NCBI GenBank assembly: GCA_022843955.1
Contig: JALHMQ010000009.1
Location: 106,928 to 170,927 of the forward strand
From: Burkholderiaceae bacterium
Lineage (GTDB): Bacteria; Pseudomonadota; Gammaproteobacteria; Burkholderiales; Burkholderiaceae_F
Length of the DNA stretch: 64,000 nucleotides
Reading direction: 5' to 3'
Position numbers and translations under genes: made by a program. Shown here piece after piece: positions 16,635-26,595 of this stretch (within the stretch, counting starts at the first letter, position 1; the number at the start of each line of letters is the position of its first letter). The notes beneath the pieces are model-generated. The model did no database searches, was not told the DNA's origin, and saw only the letters and a list, made by a program, of their open reading frames with translations.

Positions 16635-17608
16635 GGCTCCTTCCCGCGACCAGCAAACGACAGCAGGGCCAACACGCCCAGCATGATGGCGAACCACAGC
16701 GTCGACAGGCGCAGTGCAATCGCCGCGGCCACGGCGTCGGCCGGGGGCATACCGGCGTCGGTCAACTGATAGATGAGTGCAGCCTCGGTGGCGCCGAGTC
16801 CGCCCGGCACCATGCTGGCGGCGCCAAGAAGAATCGAGATGGAGAAGATGAGCACGCAGCGGGCCATCCCGATATCCGATCCCAGCGCATCAACATACAG
16901 ACCGAAGACGAGCGCCTGAAGGCCATAGGCGCAGAAGGCAATCGTCGCGTATGCCAGCGACGCGGCGGGCATCCATAGCCGGGCCCAGGCAGTCAGTGGG
17001 GAAAGCAGGCTCGTCAGCGCGGCCACCATCCGGCATGGATTTCTGACCAGCCGCGAGACAAGCGAGTCGGTCCAGCCAAGCCGGACCAGCCAAGCGAGGC
17101 TCGCGCTCGAGAACACAAGGCCGACAGTCAGCACTTCGAGCAGGGTTGATCGATGCCCGAGCCACCACCCGGCGGCCGCGCCAAGGGCCGCCATGCCAAC
17201 GACATCGGCCCCGCGATCCGCCAGGAAGGCGCCCAGGCTGCCCGAAAACGGCACGCCACGGCGCAACAACAGAACGGACCGAAGCGTCTCGCCCAGCTTG
17301 CCCGGTGAAGAGGTGAGGGCCAATCCAGCCAGATAGACGCGCAGGTTGTACAACGCCGGCACCGCTTTGCCGAGCCGGGCGATCAGCCAATGCCACCGGG
17401 CGAATCGCAGCAACAAGCTCATCGCAACGAGGACCACGCCTGCGGCAACCAGCGGCCAGCCAAGCCGGGACATCGAGCTCACGCTCGCCTGCGCACCGGA
17501 CAGGACGATCGCTCCCAGGTACAAGGCCGCGCCGATGCCGATGAAAACGGCCAACGCCCGGATCCAGTGAGCGGGCAGGCGGATTGACTCAGGCACGACG
17601 GCACTCAC
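16631..17608 (-). CDS. Lysylphosphatidylglycerol synthase TM-type (YbhN/AglD) membrane protein
   Basis: A 325-residue protein with about eight membrane segments and the PF03706 layout. It has the conserved ALTSSPGKLGETLRSVLLLR (charged loop) and LADRGADVVGMAALG motifs. Members act as flippases or with lipid-linked sugar enzymes; the catalytic LPG synthase half is absent. I take the GTG at 17608 as start because it overlaps the stop of the GtrA gene (GTGA). In this cassette it may help move or use the lipid-linked pentose. Role inferred from context. Confidence 0.78.
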   Translation of the reverse strand: MSAVVPESIRLPAHWIRALAVFIGIGAALYLGAIVLSGAQASVSSMSRLGWPLVAAGVVLVAMSLLLRFARWHWLIARLGKAVPALYNLRVYLAGLALTSSPGKLGETLRSVLLLRRGVPFSGSLGAFLADRGADVVGMAALGAAAGWWLGHRSTLLEVLTVGLVFSSASLAWLVRLGWTDSLVSRLVRNPCRMVAALTSLLSPLTAWARLWMPAASLAYATIAFCAYGLQALVFGLYVDALGSDIGMARCVLIFSISILLGAASMVPGGLGATEAALIYQLTDAGMPPADAVAAAIALRLSTLWFAIMLGVLALLSFAGRGKEP

Positions 17609-18027
17609 CGGAAGGTCGCCCGCTTGTGGCCAAAGTAACTGGTGACGACGGGCACAGCCACGCCGGCGGCATGCGCGATGGCCTCTACATGCTCCACCAC
17701 TCCCATCGCTGGCAGCGCCCAGCGCGCCAGTGCGATGCTGACGACCAGCGTTTGCAGCACCGCGAGGGCATTGACGATCGTGAACTTGATCACCTGCGGC
17801 CCAAGCGCCTTGCCGCCGCCCTCGAAGACGTATTGACGCATCAACAGGAACGCCACCGTCATGCCGACCAGGTAGGCCAGAACAATGGCCACGGGATAGC
17901 TGAACCACAGGCTGAAGCCAAAGCGCGAGCCAAAGTTGGCAGCGGCCGCAATGCCGCCGGCGACGACAAACAGGCCGAATCGCCGCGCTTCGCTCGGCGC
18001 GGCCGATAGTCGCCGCTCAGCGGGCAT
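17605..18027 (-). CDS. GtrA-family membrane protein (lipid-linked sugar flippase type)
   Basis: The 140-residue protein has four hydrophobic segments and the GtrA (PF04138) pattern, including [20 protein letters not shown] and the C-terminal [10 protein letters not shown], nearly the family's FxxxRxxVF ending. GtrA-type proteins flip undecaprenyl- or decaprenyl-phosphate-linked monosaccharides. In mycobacteria a GtrA-like protein (Rv3789) belongs to the arabinan pathway. Here it lies among DprE1/DprE2/UbiA homologues, with its start inside the end of the flavoprotein gene upstream. Confidence 0.88.
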   Translation of the reverse strand: MPAERRLSAAPSEARRFGLFVVAGGIAAAANFGSRFGFSLWFSYPVAIVLAYLVGMTVAFLLMRQYVFEGGGKALGPQVIKFTIVNALAVLQTLVVSIALARWALPAMGVVEHVEAIAHAAGVAVPVVTSYFGHKRATFR

Positions 18028-19345
18028 CGTCCATGGCCATGGCGGCCAGCTGCGTGCCGATTCGCACGCTCTCTGAAATCGAGCGGTCCTCGGGGTAGTA
18101 GTGCGACGTGTCTGCCATGTACAGGCCGCGAACCTTGCTGCGCATCGGCGGCAGCGCGTCGTAGAAGCCGGGAGAGCACACCGTCTGCGCGAACTCGTAG
18201 CGCGAGGCAGTGCTCGCCAGCACCTGCGCGGCCGGATCGAAATCCGGCCGGATCAGCTTCATGTACCCCAGCGTCTCGTCGATGAACGTCTGGAAGTCAC
18301 GCCGGTACTTGGGGTGCGTTTGAGGCATGTAGTACGGCGCGTAGATGATCGACGTGCCGTCCAGCGGATTCAGGTTGGTGTACTCGATGAGCCCTGGGAT
18401 CTCGATGCGCGGGTCATTGATGTTCATCCAGAAGTTGCGGGTGAACGGCTGCTTAAGCTTGAGCAGCACACACACCACGCCGACGTTCTTGATCGCCGCT
18501 ACCTTGGCCCTCTCGTCCGCGGGCAGGTCGGGCATCACGCGCACCAGATAGGGCAGCGGAATGGTCGAGATCACCCGATCGAACGGCAGTACTTCGCCAT
18601 TGACCTTGACCCCGGACGCGCGCGCCGCCCCACCGCCGCCTTCGATACATACCTGCTCGACGCCAGCGTTCAGCCGAACCTCGCCGCCCAGCTTGCGCAG
18701 CCGGTCATGCACGGCATCGAGCAACACTTCCGAGCCCCCGACCAAGTAGCCCATCTCCTCCGTGAAGAGGCTCTTGCGCGACAGCGCCACCCGCTTGATC
18801 CGCGTGCCCAGCCACGAGGCTGAAAGCTGATCCTGCAGTTCGTAGAACTTGAAATGGAACAGACTGCGCCAGAGCACGTCATACGCGCGCTCGCCAATCG
18901 ACTGCTTGAGCCATTGAGTTGACGAGAATGCGTCGTAAGGCCGCCAGTCATCGACGCCTTTCGCCTTCATCACGTGCAGGCCGTAGCGGATCTTGTCGAT
19001 CAGGCCCAGTCCCGGGAACGTGAGCAGGGCCCGCGGATGCCCCCAGTCGTACAGCCGCCCGTTGAAGTAGAAACCCATCTTGGTCTCGGTCCAGCGCAGC
19101 GTGTGCTCCAGACCGAATTCCTTCAGGTAGTCGAACGTCGTCTGGTCCGGCTTGCAGATGAAGTGGTAGTACCGCTCGATGCGCGTGCCGGCAAAGTCGA
19201 TGAAGGCCGACATGCCGCCGATGCGGTCATCGCGCTCGAACACGGTGACCTGTGCACCCGCTCTTGCAGCTACATAGGCCGCTGCAAGCCCCATTGGGCC
19301 AGCGCCAATGACCGCAATGCGTGCCAAATCGATGTCGGAGTTCAT
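18017..19345 (-). CDS. FAD-dependent oxidoreductase of the amine-oxidase/UGM-like group
   Basis: The 442-residue protein starts with an FAD-binding Rossmann motif ([19 protein letters not shown], residues 11-29), then [17 protein letters not shown], and has further FAD contacts near the C-terminus ([20 protein letters not shown]). It belongs with protoporphyrinogen-oxidase-like/UDP-galactopyranose-mutase-like proteins found in polysaccharide loci. No function is established that I can assign. It is coupled to both neighbours: its ATG overlaps the stop of the large membrane protein upstream (ATGA), and its end overlaps gtrA by 11 bp. A role in making or checking a furanose sugar is only a guess. 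Confidence 0.8.
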   Translation of the reverse strand: MNSDIDLARIAVIGAGPMGLAAAYVAARAGAQVTVFERDDRIGGMSAFIDFAGTRIERYYHFICKPDQTTFDYLKEFGLEHTLRWTETKMGFYFNGRLYDWGHPRALLTFPGLGLIDKIRYGLHVMKAKGVDDWRPYDAFSSTQWLKQSIGERAYDVLWRSLFHFKFYELQDQLSASWLGTRIKRVALSRKSLFTEEMGYLVGGSEVLLDAVHDRLRKLGGEVRLNAGVEQVCIEGGGGAARASGVKVNGEVLPFDRVISTIPLPYLVRVMPDLPADERAKVAAIKNVGVVCVLLKLKQPFTRNFWMNINDPRIEIPGLIEYTNLNPLDGTSIIYAPYYMPQTHPKYRRDFQTFIDETLGYMKLIRPDFDPAAQVLASTASRYEFAQTVCSPGFYDALPPMRSKVRGLYMADTSHYYPEDRSISESVRIGTQLAAMAMDDAR

Positions 19346-21234
19346 TCGATCGGGTAGGGATAAGAGCCGAAGCTGACAGTCGCACGCACGGGTTGCCCGG
19401 TGGCGTCAACGATGCGCATCGCAGTCGGCGGGACCGCGTCCGGAATCGACCCGCTCAGCCAAAGAGCCAGCGACTCAGTATCTCTGATCAGCGGAGCAAG
19501 CAGGAACCCACCTTCTCCGGCCGCCCGAATCCAGCGGTAGCGCTGCATTTCGCCGCTCGCCATGCGCAACTCGAGGAATCGGGCAGGCGGTTTCCATACG
19601 ATGGCGACGAATCGTTCCACCCAAGTCGCTTCCCACCGGGCTGAAGCATATAGGCTGCGTCCTTCTGCTGAGGGCAGAGGCACCCAGTCCTCTGCCAGGA
19701 CTTGTCTCGACGTCGCATCCGTCACTTCGCTTGCGGTTTCTGACTCACGCCGAGCCAGCACGAGGTGACCCGTAGCGAGTCGTCCTGTCACTCGATAGTT
19801 GCGACGTATCACTTCCCAGATCGCGGCATCGTCCATGGTCAAGAGTCGGTCGTCGATCGTCTGGGCTGCCACCACGAGCGATTCGGGCGCCCTTGCCGAA
19901 CGCAGGAACCGGGCATTCAACAGCGTCAGCGCCGGCGAGTACGCTGAATAGGACTGAATAACCGGCCGCGACCGCCAGTGGTCTGGCTTCCCCGCGAGCA
20001 GCAAGAACTGGTCATACGAAACGAAGTCGACAGTACGTCCCTGCGGCCATGCCTTGCCAACCTGCTCTCCAAGAGCCGCTGCAAAGGTCTCGAGCCCACT
20101 GTTCAAGCCGTCCCTCGGGTCTTGTCCCGTGAGCACGAGCATCCCGCCGCGCATGCTCAGCAAGACGCGCTGGGCAATCGAGCCACCCGGTAAGTTGACG
20201 GCTGCCTTGTCCTGCATGACTAGTGCTAGCAGCAATAGCGCCACAAGCATCAGCGAGCACAGCCTGCGCAGCCGCGTACCCGATGGCGGAAGCACGAGCA
20301 GCAACCAGGCTGCCAAGCAGAGGAATGCAGGCAAGAGATGCGGTGCATCGCCACGTATCGAACCGTGCCGGACGAGCAGTGCGATCGTCCCAAATGCGAA
20401 CGCAATCCACGAAATGCGCGCCCATATGGACTTCTCATCACGAAAGGCTGCTGACAAGGCAACCAGTCCAGAAGTAGCCGCCGCGACGAGCAGCAGACTC
20501 ACGGCTGCGATCTGCGAATAGTGCACACGGTCAACGGAGGCTGGCCACTGCATCGCATCAGGGTAGTGGCGGGCCACCTCTGCAGCGTTGCCGAGGAACG
20601 CACTGAGCGATTGCCATGGCTGCCCTGCCCATGCCAGCGCCACCACGAACCCCGACGCTGCCAACCCAAGGCCCACTGCGGTCTGAGTCAGTCCGATCCG
20701 CCGCATGGCCAGACCGGCTGCCAACGCTAGGGCTGAAAGCGGCAGCAGCGTGAACTTGGTCAGGGCCAATGCGCCAAGAGTGAAGCAGGCGACCCACACC
20801 GCGATCGTCATTTCCCCGCGATGCCATCCGTGCCAAACAAAGGCAATCGGTAGGGCAACGAGCGCTGAGTCGGGAGTCAGGCCAAGCAGAGCCAGTGCTG
20901 CAGCGCCTCGAAGCCGCTCCGCCCACCCGTTTGCCGCATGAAACGTGAGCCAGGTCGCCGTGTATCCGATCAGCAGCCAGAGCGCAAGGGAAGGCAGATA
21001 GGTGGCCGGCCAGTACTGCCATGTAACGAGACAGCCAAGGGGGCCGAACGTGAAGACAAGATCAACACCAACGACCCTTTGCTGCTCACAAGCGACCGCC
21101 AAGCCAAGCCGCCAGGAGGAATCCAGTTCAGCCGTGGGCAGAACCGGACTCAACGGAAGAAACCATCCGATGAGCAGCACTCCCAGCAAGGCCGTAACGA
21201 TCTGACGGCTGAGGATAGTCATACGATCAGGCAT
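19342..21234 (-). CDS. Large polytopic membrane protein, candidate GT-C glycosyltransferase
   Basis: This 630-residue protein has an N-terminal hydrophobic part with about 10-11 segments (to roughly residue 340) followed by a long mostly soluble C-terminal region. Polyprenyl-phosphate-sugar-dependent GT-C enzymes have this layout, and a WFLPLSP...DSSWRLG stretch after the first segment could hold the acidic catalytic loop. I did not find a certain motif. It is the first gene of the seven-gene cassette with DprE1/DprE2/UbiA homologues, so it is the best candidate for using the lipid-linked pentose. An ATG at 21222 is an alternative start. The 275 bp upstream contain nothing I recognise. Confidence 0.6.
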   Translation of the reverse strand: MPDRMTILSRQIVTALLGVLLIGWFLPLSPVLPTAELDSSWRLGLAVACEQQRVVGVDLVFTFGPLGCLVTWQYWPATYLPSLALWLLIGYTATWLTFHAANGWAERLRGAAALALLGLTPDSALVALPIAFVWHGWHRGEMTIAVWVACFTLGALALTKFTLLPLSALALAAGLAMRRIGLTQTAVGLGLAASGFVVALAWAGQPWQSLSAFLGNAAEVARHYPDAMQWPASVDRVHYSQIAAVSLLLVAAATSGLVALSAAFRDEKSIWARISWIAFAFGTIALLVRHGSIRGDAPHLLPAFLCLAAWLLLVLPPSGTRLRRLCSLMLVALLLLALVMQDKAAVNLPGGSIAQRVLLSMRGGMLVLTGQDPRDGLNSGLETFAAALGEQVGKAWPQGRTVDFVSYDQFLLLAGKPDHWRSRPVIQSYSAYSPALTLLNARFLRSARAPESLVVAAQTIDDRLLTMDDAAIWEVIRRNYRVTGRLATGHLVLARRESETASEVTDATSRQVLAEDWVPLPSAEGRSLYASARWEATWVERFVAIVWKPPARFLELRMASGEMQRYRWIRAAGEGGFLLAPLIRDTESLALWLSGSIPDAVPPTAMRIVDATGQPVRATVSFGSYPYPIE

Positions 21235-21509
21235 CCGCCTGCTTTCGAACGGGCAGCGACCAAGGCAGAAACGAAGCGACCTGGCTCCGGCATTGGCTCA
21301 TCTTCATCGGATTGATGTTGATACGGCTTGGCATGCGTTGGGGTCTGTCAATGCCTATTTCTCGAACCCGACAAAACCATCCGCATCTCGTCGTCCAGCA
21401 GATGAGGAAAAGCGGTTCGCTCAACTCTCCGCAAACTCGAACACAGAGCAACCTGCGAAGCAGCGCGCTTAGTGGCGATGCGACGCTCTAACGGTCGTAG
21501 CAGTTCTCG

Positions 21510-22466
21510 TCAGTCCGTCCGCTCCACAACGTATTTCGAGTAGACGGGGTGGCAAAAAGTCTCGCGGATCCCTTCGGCAAAGGCTGTCGGTTTGAAGCCG
21601 AATATTTGCTCGATGTCCACCCCCTTGAAGTCATCTCCAGCGGTCAGCGCCTTGAGTTGGCTCGAGGTGAATGGCGGCTTGTCGCTGAACAGTGCGTAAA
21701 GGCGCAGCAACGCGTCGAAGATTCCATAGGGAATCGGCACGATCGGAGTGCGCAGGCCCTTGACGTCACGAATGGCGCGGATGATGTCGATGTAGTCGAT
21801 GCGCTCGTTGCCGACCAGGTCAAAGATTTTTCCGAGCGGGCGGTTCTCGATACACCAGAGGATCGCGCGGCAGAAGTCACGCTCGTACAGCGGCTGGCGC
21901 ATGTAGCGGCCATGCCCGGGAATCGGAAAAAGCGGCGCCTTCTCCATGAAGCGCGCCAGCCAGCCGAAGTGCTTGGGATCGAACCAGCCGTACATCAGCG
22001 TCGGCCGCAGCACGCAGCCCGACAGGCCACTGTCCAGAAACATCTTCTCCTGTGCCTTCTTGGTGGTCGTGTAGACGTCATCGGCGACCGAGTTCACGAC
22101 CGAACTGCTGATGTGGACGGTGAACGGCACTCGCGCCCGAGCGATCGCCTTGAACACGAGTTCGGACGCGATGAGGTTGTTGCGCTCGAAGGGTGCGGAT
22201 GTCTTGGCCGTGATCTGGGCATGGAGAACCAGCGCCGTCTTGGCTTCCGGGAATTCAGCCTCCCAGCTTCCCGGTTCCGCAAGATCAGCGTCGATCACCC
22301 GAACTCCGGGATTCAGCTCCGCAAGCAGGCGCAAATTGGATGACTGCTTGTCGATAGCGGTGATGTTCGAGTAGCCAGCCTCGCGCAAGAGCAGAACCAG
22401 ATTTTGGCCAACCAGGCCCGCGGCCCCCGTCACAACGACTTTGGAACTTCTGTCCGACGCACTCAT
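21510..22466 (-). CDS. NAD-dependent NDP-sugar epimerase/dehydratase
   Basis: An extended SDR of 318 residues with the nucleotide-binding motif VVVTGAAGLVGQNLV near the N-terminus and a YTTTKKAQE active site (Tyr/Lys) near residue 130. The size and C-terminal region fit nucleoside-diphosphate-sugar epimerases. I use the ATG at 22466 (MSASDRSS) because upstream codons enter the gmd'-'fcl scar and look non-coding. The sugar cannot be told from sequence; it could serve the pentose cassette that follows or the rhamnose genes before it. Confidence 0.8.
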   Translation of the reverse strand: MSASDRSSKVVVTGAAGLVGQNLVLLLREAGYSNITAIDKQSSNLRLLAELNPGVRVIDADLAEPGSWEAEFPEAKTALVLHAQITAKTSAPFERNNLIASELVFKAIARARVPFTVHISSSVVNSVADDVYTTTKKAQEKMFLDSGLSGCVLRPTLMYGWFDPKHFGWLARFMEKAPLFPIPGHGRYMRQPLYERDFCRAILWCIENRPLGKIFDLVGNERIDYIDIIRAIRDVKGLRTPIVPIPYGIFDALLRLYALFSDKPPFTSSQLKALTAGDDFKGVDIEQIFGFKPTAFAEGIRETFCHPVYSKYVVERTD

Positions 22467-22519
22467 TGAAAGCGAAATCCGATTGGATGTAGATGCACGA
22501 CTTCGCAAGCCCGATAGGG

Positions 22520-22863
<344 letters not shown>

Positions 22864-22941
22864 TCACTCGCTGACACGTCAAGGCGCTCTCAGACGCGGA
22901 CCATCGAAGTTACCAGACGCGCGCCCGCGCAGTCGCTGGTG

Positions 22942-23835
22942 TCAACCAGCGCTCTTGGCGAGGCAAAGTCGCAAGGCGTCGTCCCAGTTTGGCAGCTGCA
23001 GGTTCCAGGTGGACTCCGCATGAGCGACGCATAGCCGCGAATTACGGGGTCGGAGTGCCGGTGTCGGATAGGCCTGAGTCGAGATCGGCGTCACGCCTTG
23101 CAGGGGGCGCTGCGGATCAGGGCACAGTTCAAAGATGCGATTTGCGAAGTCGTACCACGAGCAGTGACCTCGCGAGGCCAGATGAAACGTCCCGCCGCGG
23201 TCAGCAAAACTGGTCGTCAGCGCTGCGCGCGACGCGCCTGCGCGCGCCAAGATGTGCGCAGTGGCCTGTGCCAAAGTTCGGGCCCAGGTCGGCGCGCCGA
23301 TCTGGTCAGATACGACACGCAGTTCCTCGCGCTCTCCGGCCAGTCGCAGCATTGTGCGCAGGAAGTTCTGACCGCGCATCGCGTAGATCCAACTGGTGCG
23401 CAAGATTAGGTGGCTGCAGCCACCGGTGCGAATCGCCTCTTCACCGGCGAGCTTGCTACGGCCGTAGGCAGATAGTGGCCTCGGCACGTCGGTCTCACGC
23501 CACGGCACATCGCCACTCCCGTCGAACACATAGTCGGTCGAGTAGTGAACCAGCGCGGCACCGTTGCGTCTCGCCCAGCGCGCAAGCTCGCCGGGTGCAG
23601 CAGCGTTCACCGTCAGTGCAGCCTCCTCGTCAGTCTCAGCTCGATCCACCGCCGTGTAGGCGGCTGCGTTGACGATGACATCCGGGCTCATCTTGTCCAG
23701 TTCGGCGTAAACCGCTTTCGGTCGGGCCAGATCGAACTGACGGCGCCCTACCCCAATCACCTCGCCCAACCCAGCGAGGCAACGTTCAAGTTCCCACCCC
23801 ACCTGTCCGTCGCGACCAGTCACTAGGATTCGCAT
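22942..23835 (-). CDS. rmlD: dTDP-4-dehydrorhamnose reductase
   Basis: The last step of dTDP-L-rhamnose synthesis. The protein (about 297 residues) has the RmlD pattern: ILVTGRDGQVGWELER at the N-terminus, VNAAAYTAVDRAE, YSTDYVFDG, and YGRSKLAGEE with Tyr and Lys. GRDGQVGWEL varies slightly from the common GKxGQVG. Its ATG at 23835 overlaps the stop of rmlC (TGATG). A GTG one codon earlier is in frame. It ends the rmlBACD order of this locus. Confidence 0.95.
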   Translation of the reverse strand: MRILVTGRDGQVGWELERCLAGLGEVIGVGRRQFDLARPKAVYAELDKMSPDVIVNAAAYTAVDRAETDEEAALTVNAAAPGELARWARRNGAALVHYSTDYVFDGSGDVPWRETDVPRPLSAYGRSKLAGEEAIRTGGCSHLILRTSWIYAMRGQNFLRTMLRLAGEREELRVVSDQIGAPTWARTLAQATAHILARAGASRAALTTSFADRGGTFHLASRGHCSWYDFANRIFELCPDPQRPLQGVTPISTQAYPTPALRPRNSRLCVAHAESTWNLQLPNWDDALRLCLAKSAG

Positions 23836-24383
23836 CACGAATACGTCTGAGCCTGCGCGAGCCTAGGCGCCACGGCGTCCTTGGGTGCGAGCAACGGCGA
23901 CTGACCGCCGAGTGGCCAGTCAATACCAATGCTCTCGTCGTCCCAGCGAATGCACCGCTCATGCTCGGCGTGGCGGTAGTCGGTCGTCTTGTATAGGAAA
24001 TCAGCAGTGTCACTCAGGACGAGGAAGGCGTGTCCGAAGCCAGGCGGAATCCAGAGCTGCCGGAAGCTCTCCCCGGTCAATTCAACACCGGCCCAACGAC
24101 CAAAGTTCGGCGAAGAGCGACGCAGGTCGACGGCGACATCAAACACGGCGCCTGCCGTGACCCTTACGAGTTTGCCCTGGGGTCGCTCCACCTGGTAGTG
24201 AATGCCGCGCAGCACATGGCGCACCGAGCGAGAGTGGTTGTCCTGCACGAAGTCGACTGCTGAGCCCGTCGCATCATGAAACGTGCGGCGGTTCCAGCTT
24301 TCCGTAAAGAGCCCCCGCGCGTCGCGGTAAACCGCCGGGTCGAGCATCAGGACTTCAGGCAGCACCGTCGTTGTCACATTCAT
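23835..24383 (-). CDS. rmlC: dTDP-4-dehydrorhamnose 3,5-epimerase
   Basis: A 182-residue cupin with the RmlC signature: VFTES-like GLFTESWNRRTF, FVQDNHSRS, VLRGIHYQ, and FGHAFLVLSDTADFLYKTTDYR. The active-site His (RGIHYQ) and Tyr (KTTDYR region) are present. It epimerises C3 and C5 of dTDP-4-keto-6-deoxyglucose. It starts 10 bp after rmlA and overlaps rmlD. Confidence 0.96.
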   Translation of the reverse strand: MNVTTTVLPEVLMLDPAVYRDARGLFTESWNRRTFHDATGSAVDFVQDNHSRSVRHVLRGIHYQVERPQGKLVRVTAGAVFDVAVDLRRSSPNFGRWAGVELTGESFRQLWIPPGFGHAFLVLSDTADFLYKTTDYRHAEHERCIRWDDESIGIDWPLGGQSPLLAPKDAVAPRLAQAQTYS

Positions 24384-24393
24384 GATGACGTCG

Positions 24394-25287
24394 TCATGCG
24401 GTTGCAGGCAGAACGCGCTCTTTGAGCATTCGCAGCAAGTACTGACCGTAGCTGTTGTTCTTCAACGGCTGCGCCAGCCTACCGACGGCATCGGCGCTGA
24501 TCCAGCCCGAACGATAAGCAATCTCCTCTGGACACGCGACCTTCAGGCCTTGGCGAGCCTCTATGGTCTCAATGAAGGCCGACGCCTGCATCAGCGATTC
24601 ATGGGTGCCGGTGTCGAGCCACGCCATGCCCCGACCGAGGATCTCAACCCTGAGTTCTTCGCGCCGCATGTACCAAGCGTTGACGTCAGTGATCTCAAGT
24701 TCTCCCCGAGTCGACGGACGAATGCCGGCCGCCACATCGAGTACCCGGTTGTCGTAAAAGTACAGGCCCGTCACCGCATAGTTGGAACGTGGACGCGCGG
24801 GCTTCTCTTCTAGGCCGATCGCTTTGCCCGACAGATCAAACTCAACCACACCGTAGCGCTGCGGATCGTTGACGTGATACGCGAATACCGTGGCGCCCTC
24901 TGTACGAGCGTTCGCCTGCTGCACCTGCGCCGCTAACTCGTGGCCGTAATAGATGTTGTCACCGAGAATCAGCGCAGCAGGCGACATGCCAATGAAGTCA
25001 CGACCCAAAATGAAAGCCTGCGCGAGCCCATCCGGGGCTGGTTGAACCGTGTAGCGGATGTTCAGTCCCCACTGCGTACCGTCCTGCAGCAGTTCAGCAA
25101 AGCGCGGCGTATCTGCCGGCGTCGAGATGACCAGAACGTCCCGTATCCCCGCCAGCATTAGCGTGCTCAACGGGTAGTAGATCATCGGCTTGTCGTAGAC
25201 CGGCAGCAGTTGCTTTGACACGACCTGCGTTACCGGATACAGACGAGTACCGGAACCGCCCGCCAGAATGATTCCCTTGCGAGTCAT
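24394..25287 (-). CDS. rmlA: Glucose-1-phosphate thymidylyltransferase
   Basis: The 297-residue enzyme carries the RmlA motif [16 protein letters not shown] with [15 protein letters not shown] and LGDNIYYG (metal-binding Asp). It makes dTDP-glucose from glucose-1-phosphate and dTTP, the entry step of the rhamnose pathway. It overlaps rmlB by 4 bp (ATGA), showing tight coupling in the rmlBACD run. Confidence 0.97.
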   Translation of the reverse strand: MTRKGIILAGGSGTRLYPVTQVVSKQLLPVYDKPMIYYPLSTLMLAGIRDVLVISTPADTPRFAELLQDGTQWGLNIRYTVQPAPDGLAQAFILGRDFIGMSPAALILGDNIYYGHELAAQVQQANARTEGATVFAYHVNDPQRYGVVEFDLSGKAIGLEEKPARPRSNYAVTGLYFYDNRVLDVAAGIRPSTRGELEITDVNAWYMRREELRVEILGRGMAWLDTGTHESLMQASAFIETIEARQGLKVACPEEIAYRSGWISADAVGRLAQPLKNNSYGQYLLRMLKERVLPATA

Positions 25288-26372
25288 TCAGATATCCTCA
25301 TCCGTCCGCTTGTCGGTACTGCCCGGCCGCCATAGTTCTTTTCGACCCACGTGCGATAGCGCCCATCGCGCACACTACTCACCCAGTCCAGGTGATCAAG
25401 GTACCAGCGTACGGTGCGTCGGATGCCGGATTCAAAAGTCTCCGCCGGCGCCCAGTGCAGTTCACGCTCGATCTTGCCCGGATCGATCGCATAGCGGCGG
25501 TCATGGCCAGGACGGTCCGCCACATAGGTGATCAGATCTTCGTAGTTACCGTGCGGACGCGGTCGAAGTTCACCGAGTACGCGGCATACCGACCGAACGA
25601 CATCGATGTTCCGAATCTCGTTCTTTCCTCCGATGTTGTAAGTCTCGCCTGGGCTACCGATCTTCAGTACCCGTTGGATCGCCTCGCAATGATCGCCAAC
25701 GAACAGCCAATCACGCACATTCAGTCCGTCTCCATAGATGGGCAGTGCCTTGTCCTCCAGCGCGTTGGCGATCACTAGCGGAATCAGCTTTTCGGGAAAC
25801 TGGAACGGGCCGTAGTTGTTGCTGCAGTTGGTCGTCAGCGTTGGCAGCCCGTAGGTGTGGTGATACGCGCGGACCAGATGATCTGAGGCTGCCTTCGACG
25901 CAGCGTACGGACTGTTCGGAGCGTAGGGCGTGACCTCAGTGAACGCGGGGTCGGTTGCATTCAGAGAACCGTACACCTCGTCTGTCGAAACATGGAGGAA
26001 GCGGAATGTTGACCGTGCGGCGCCATCGAGCGCCGACCAATGAGTTCGGACCGCCTCAAGCAGTTCAAAGGTGCCGACGATGTTGGTCTGTACGAAGTCC
26101 GCCGGGCCGTGGATCGAGCGGTCGACGTGGCTTTCTGCAGCGAAGTGCACAACCGCCTTCGGCCGATGCAGAGCCAGCAATCGCGCCATCGCTTCACGAT
26201 CGCAGATATCGGCTCGGACAAACTGAAATCCGTCTGCCTTTTCGAGCGCGCTCAGGTTGTCTGCGTTTCCAGCGTAGGTCAACTTGTCGATCACAAGCAA
26301 CGGCTCGGCGGCGACCGCCTCAAAAACGAAGTTGGTCCCAATGAACCCAGCACCGCCTGTAACAAAAATCAT
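25284..26372 (-). CDS. rmlB: dTDP-glucose 4,6-dehydratase
   Basis: A 362-residue extended SDR with [13 protein letters not shown] at the N-terminus, [26 protein letters not shown] (catalytic Tyr/Lys) and [16 protein letters not shown], all diagnostic for RmlB. It makes dTDP-4-keto-6-deoxyglucose. It is the first gene of the long leftward locus, and its start faces the wbpM-like gene across a 223-bp gap. Confidence 0.97.
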   Translation of the reverse strand: MIFVTGGAGFIGTNFVFEAVAAEPLLVIDKLTYAGNADNLSALEKADGFQFVRADICDREAMARLLALHRPKAVVHFAAESHVDRSIHGPADFVQTNIVGTFELLEAVRTHWSALDGAARSTFRFLHVSTDEVYGSLNATDPAFTEVTPYAPNSPYAASKAASDHLVRAYHHTYGLPTLTTNCSNNYGPFQFPEKLIPLVIANALEDKALPIYGDGLNVRDWLFVGDHCEAIQRVLKIGSPGETYNIGGKNEIRNIDVVRSVCRVLGELRPRPHGNYEDLITYVADRPGHDRRYAIDPGKIERELHWAPAETFESGIRRTVRWYLDHLDWVSSVRDGRYRTWVEKNYGGRAVPTSGRMRISE

Positions 26373-26595
26373 TCGTACTTCCCGGTTTCCTGATAGGCGC
26401 GACTTTGGGGAAGCCTAAGCGAATCGGGCGGTTCCCGCATCCGGTTAGCGTGCGAACACCGTCATGTGTCCTTTGCAACCGGAATATTCCGCAGTTGGAG
26501 GACGGCCAATCCGGGTCATTTGGTTCAAAATCCCGTACGTTTTCGCCCATAGAGGCGACGAAAAAAATAGAAGAGTTCTCGCGCGGCAGGGAAAC
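26373..26595. promoter_or_regulatory. Divergent intergenic region between rmlB and the wbpM-like gene
   Basis: These 223 bp separate two divergent gene sets and must hold at least the promoter of the leftward rml run and probably that of the rightward gene. The part near 26530-26580 is A/T-rich by local standards, with a run of seven A residues. The gene at 26596 has a plausible ribosome site (GGCAGGGAAAC). I could not pick out a convincing -35/-10 pair. Confidence 0.4.

Noticed and set aside
21235..21509. Small reverse frame before the epimerase gene
   Set aside because: No motif and Cys/Arg-rich composition unlike neighbours; treated as non-coding.
26565..26580. A/T-rich tract as the promoter of the wbpM-like gene
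   Set aside because: No -35/-10 pair with acceptable spacing could be defined.
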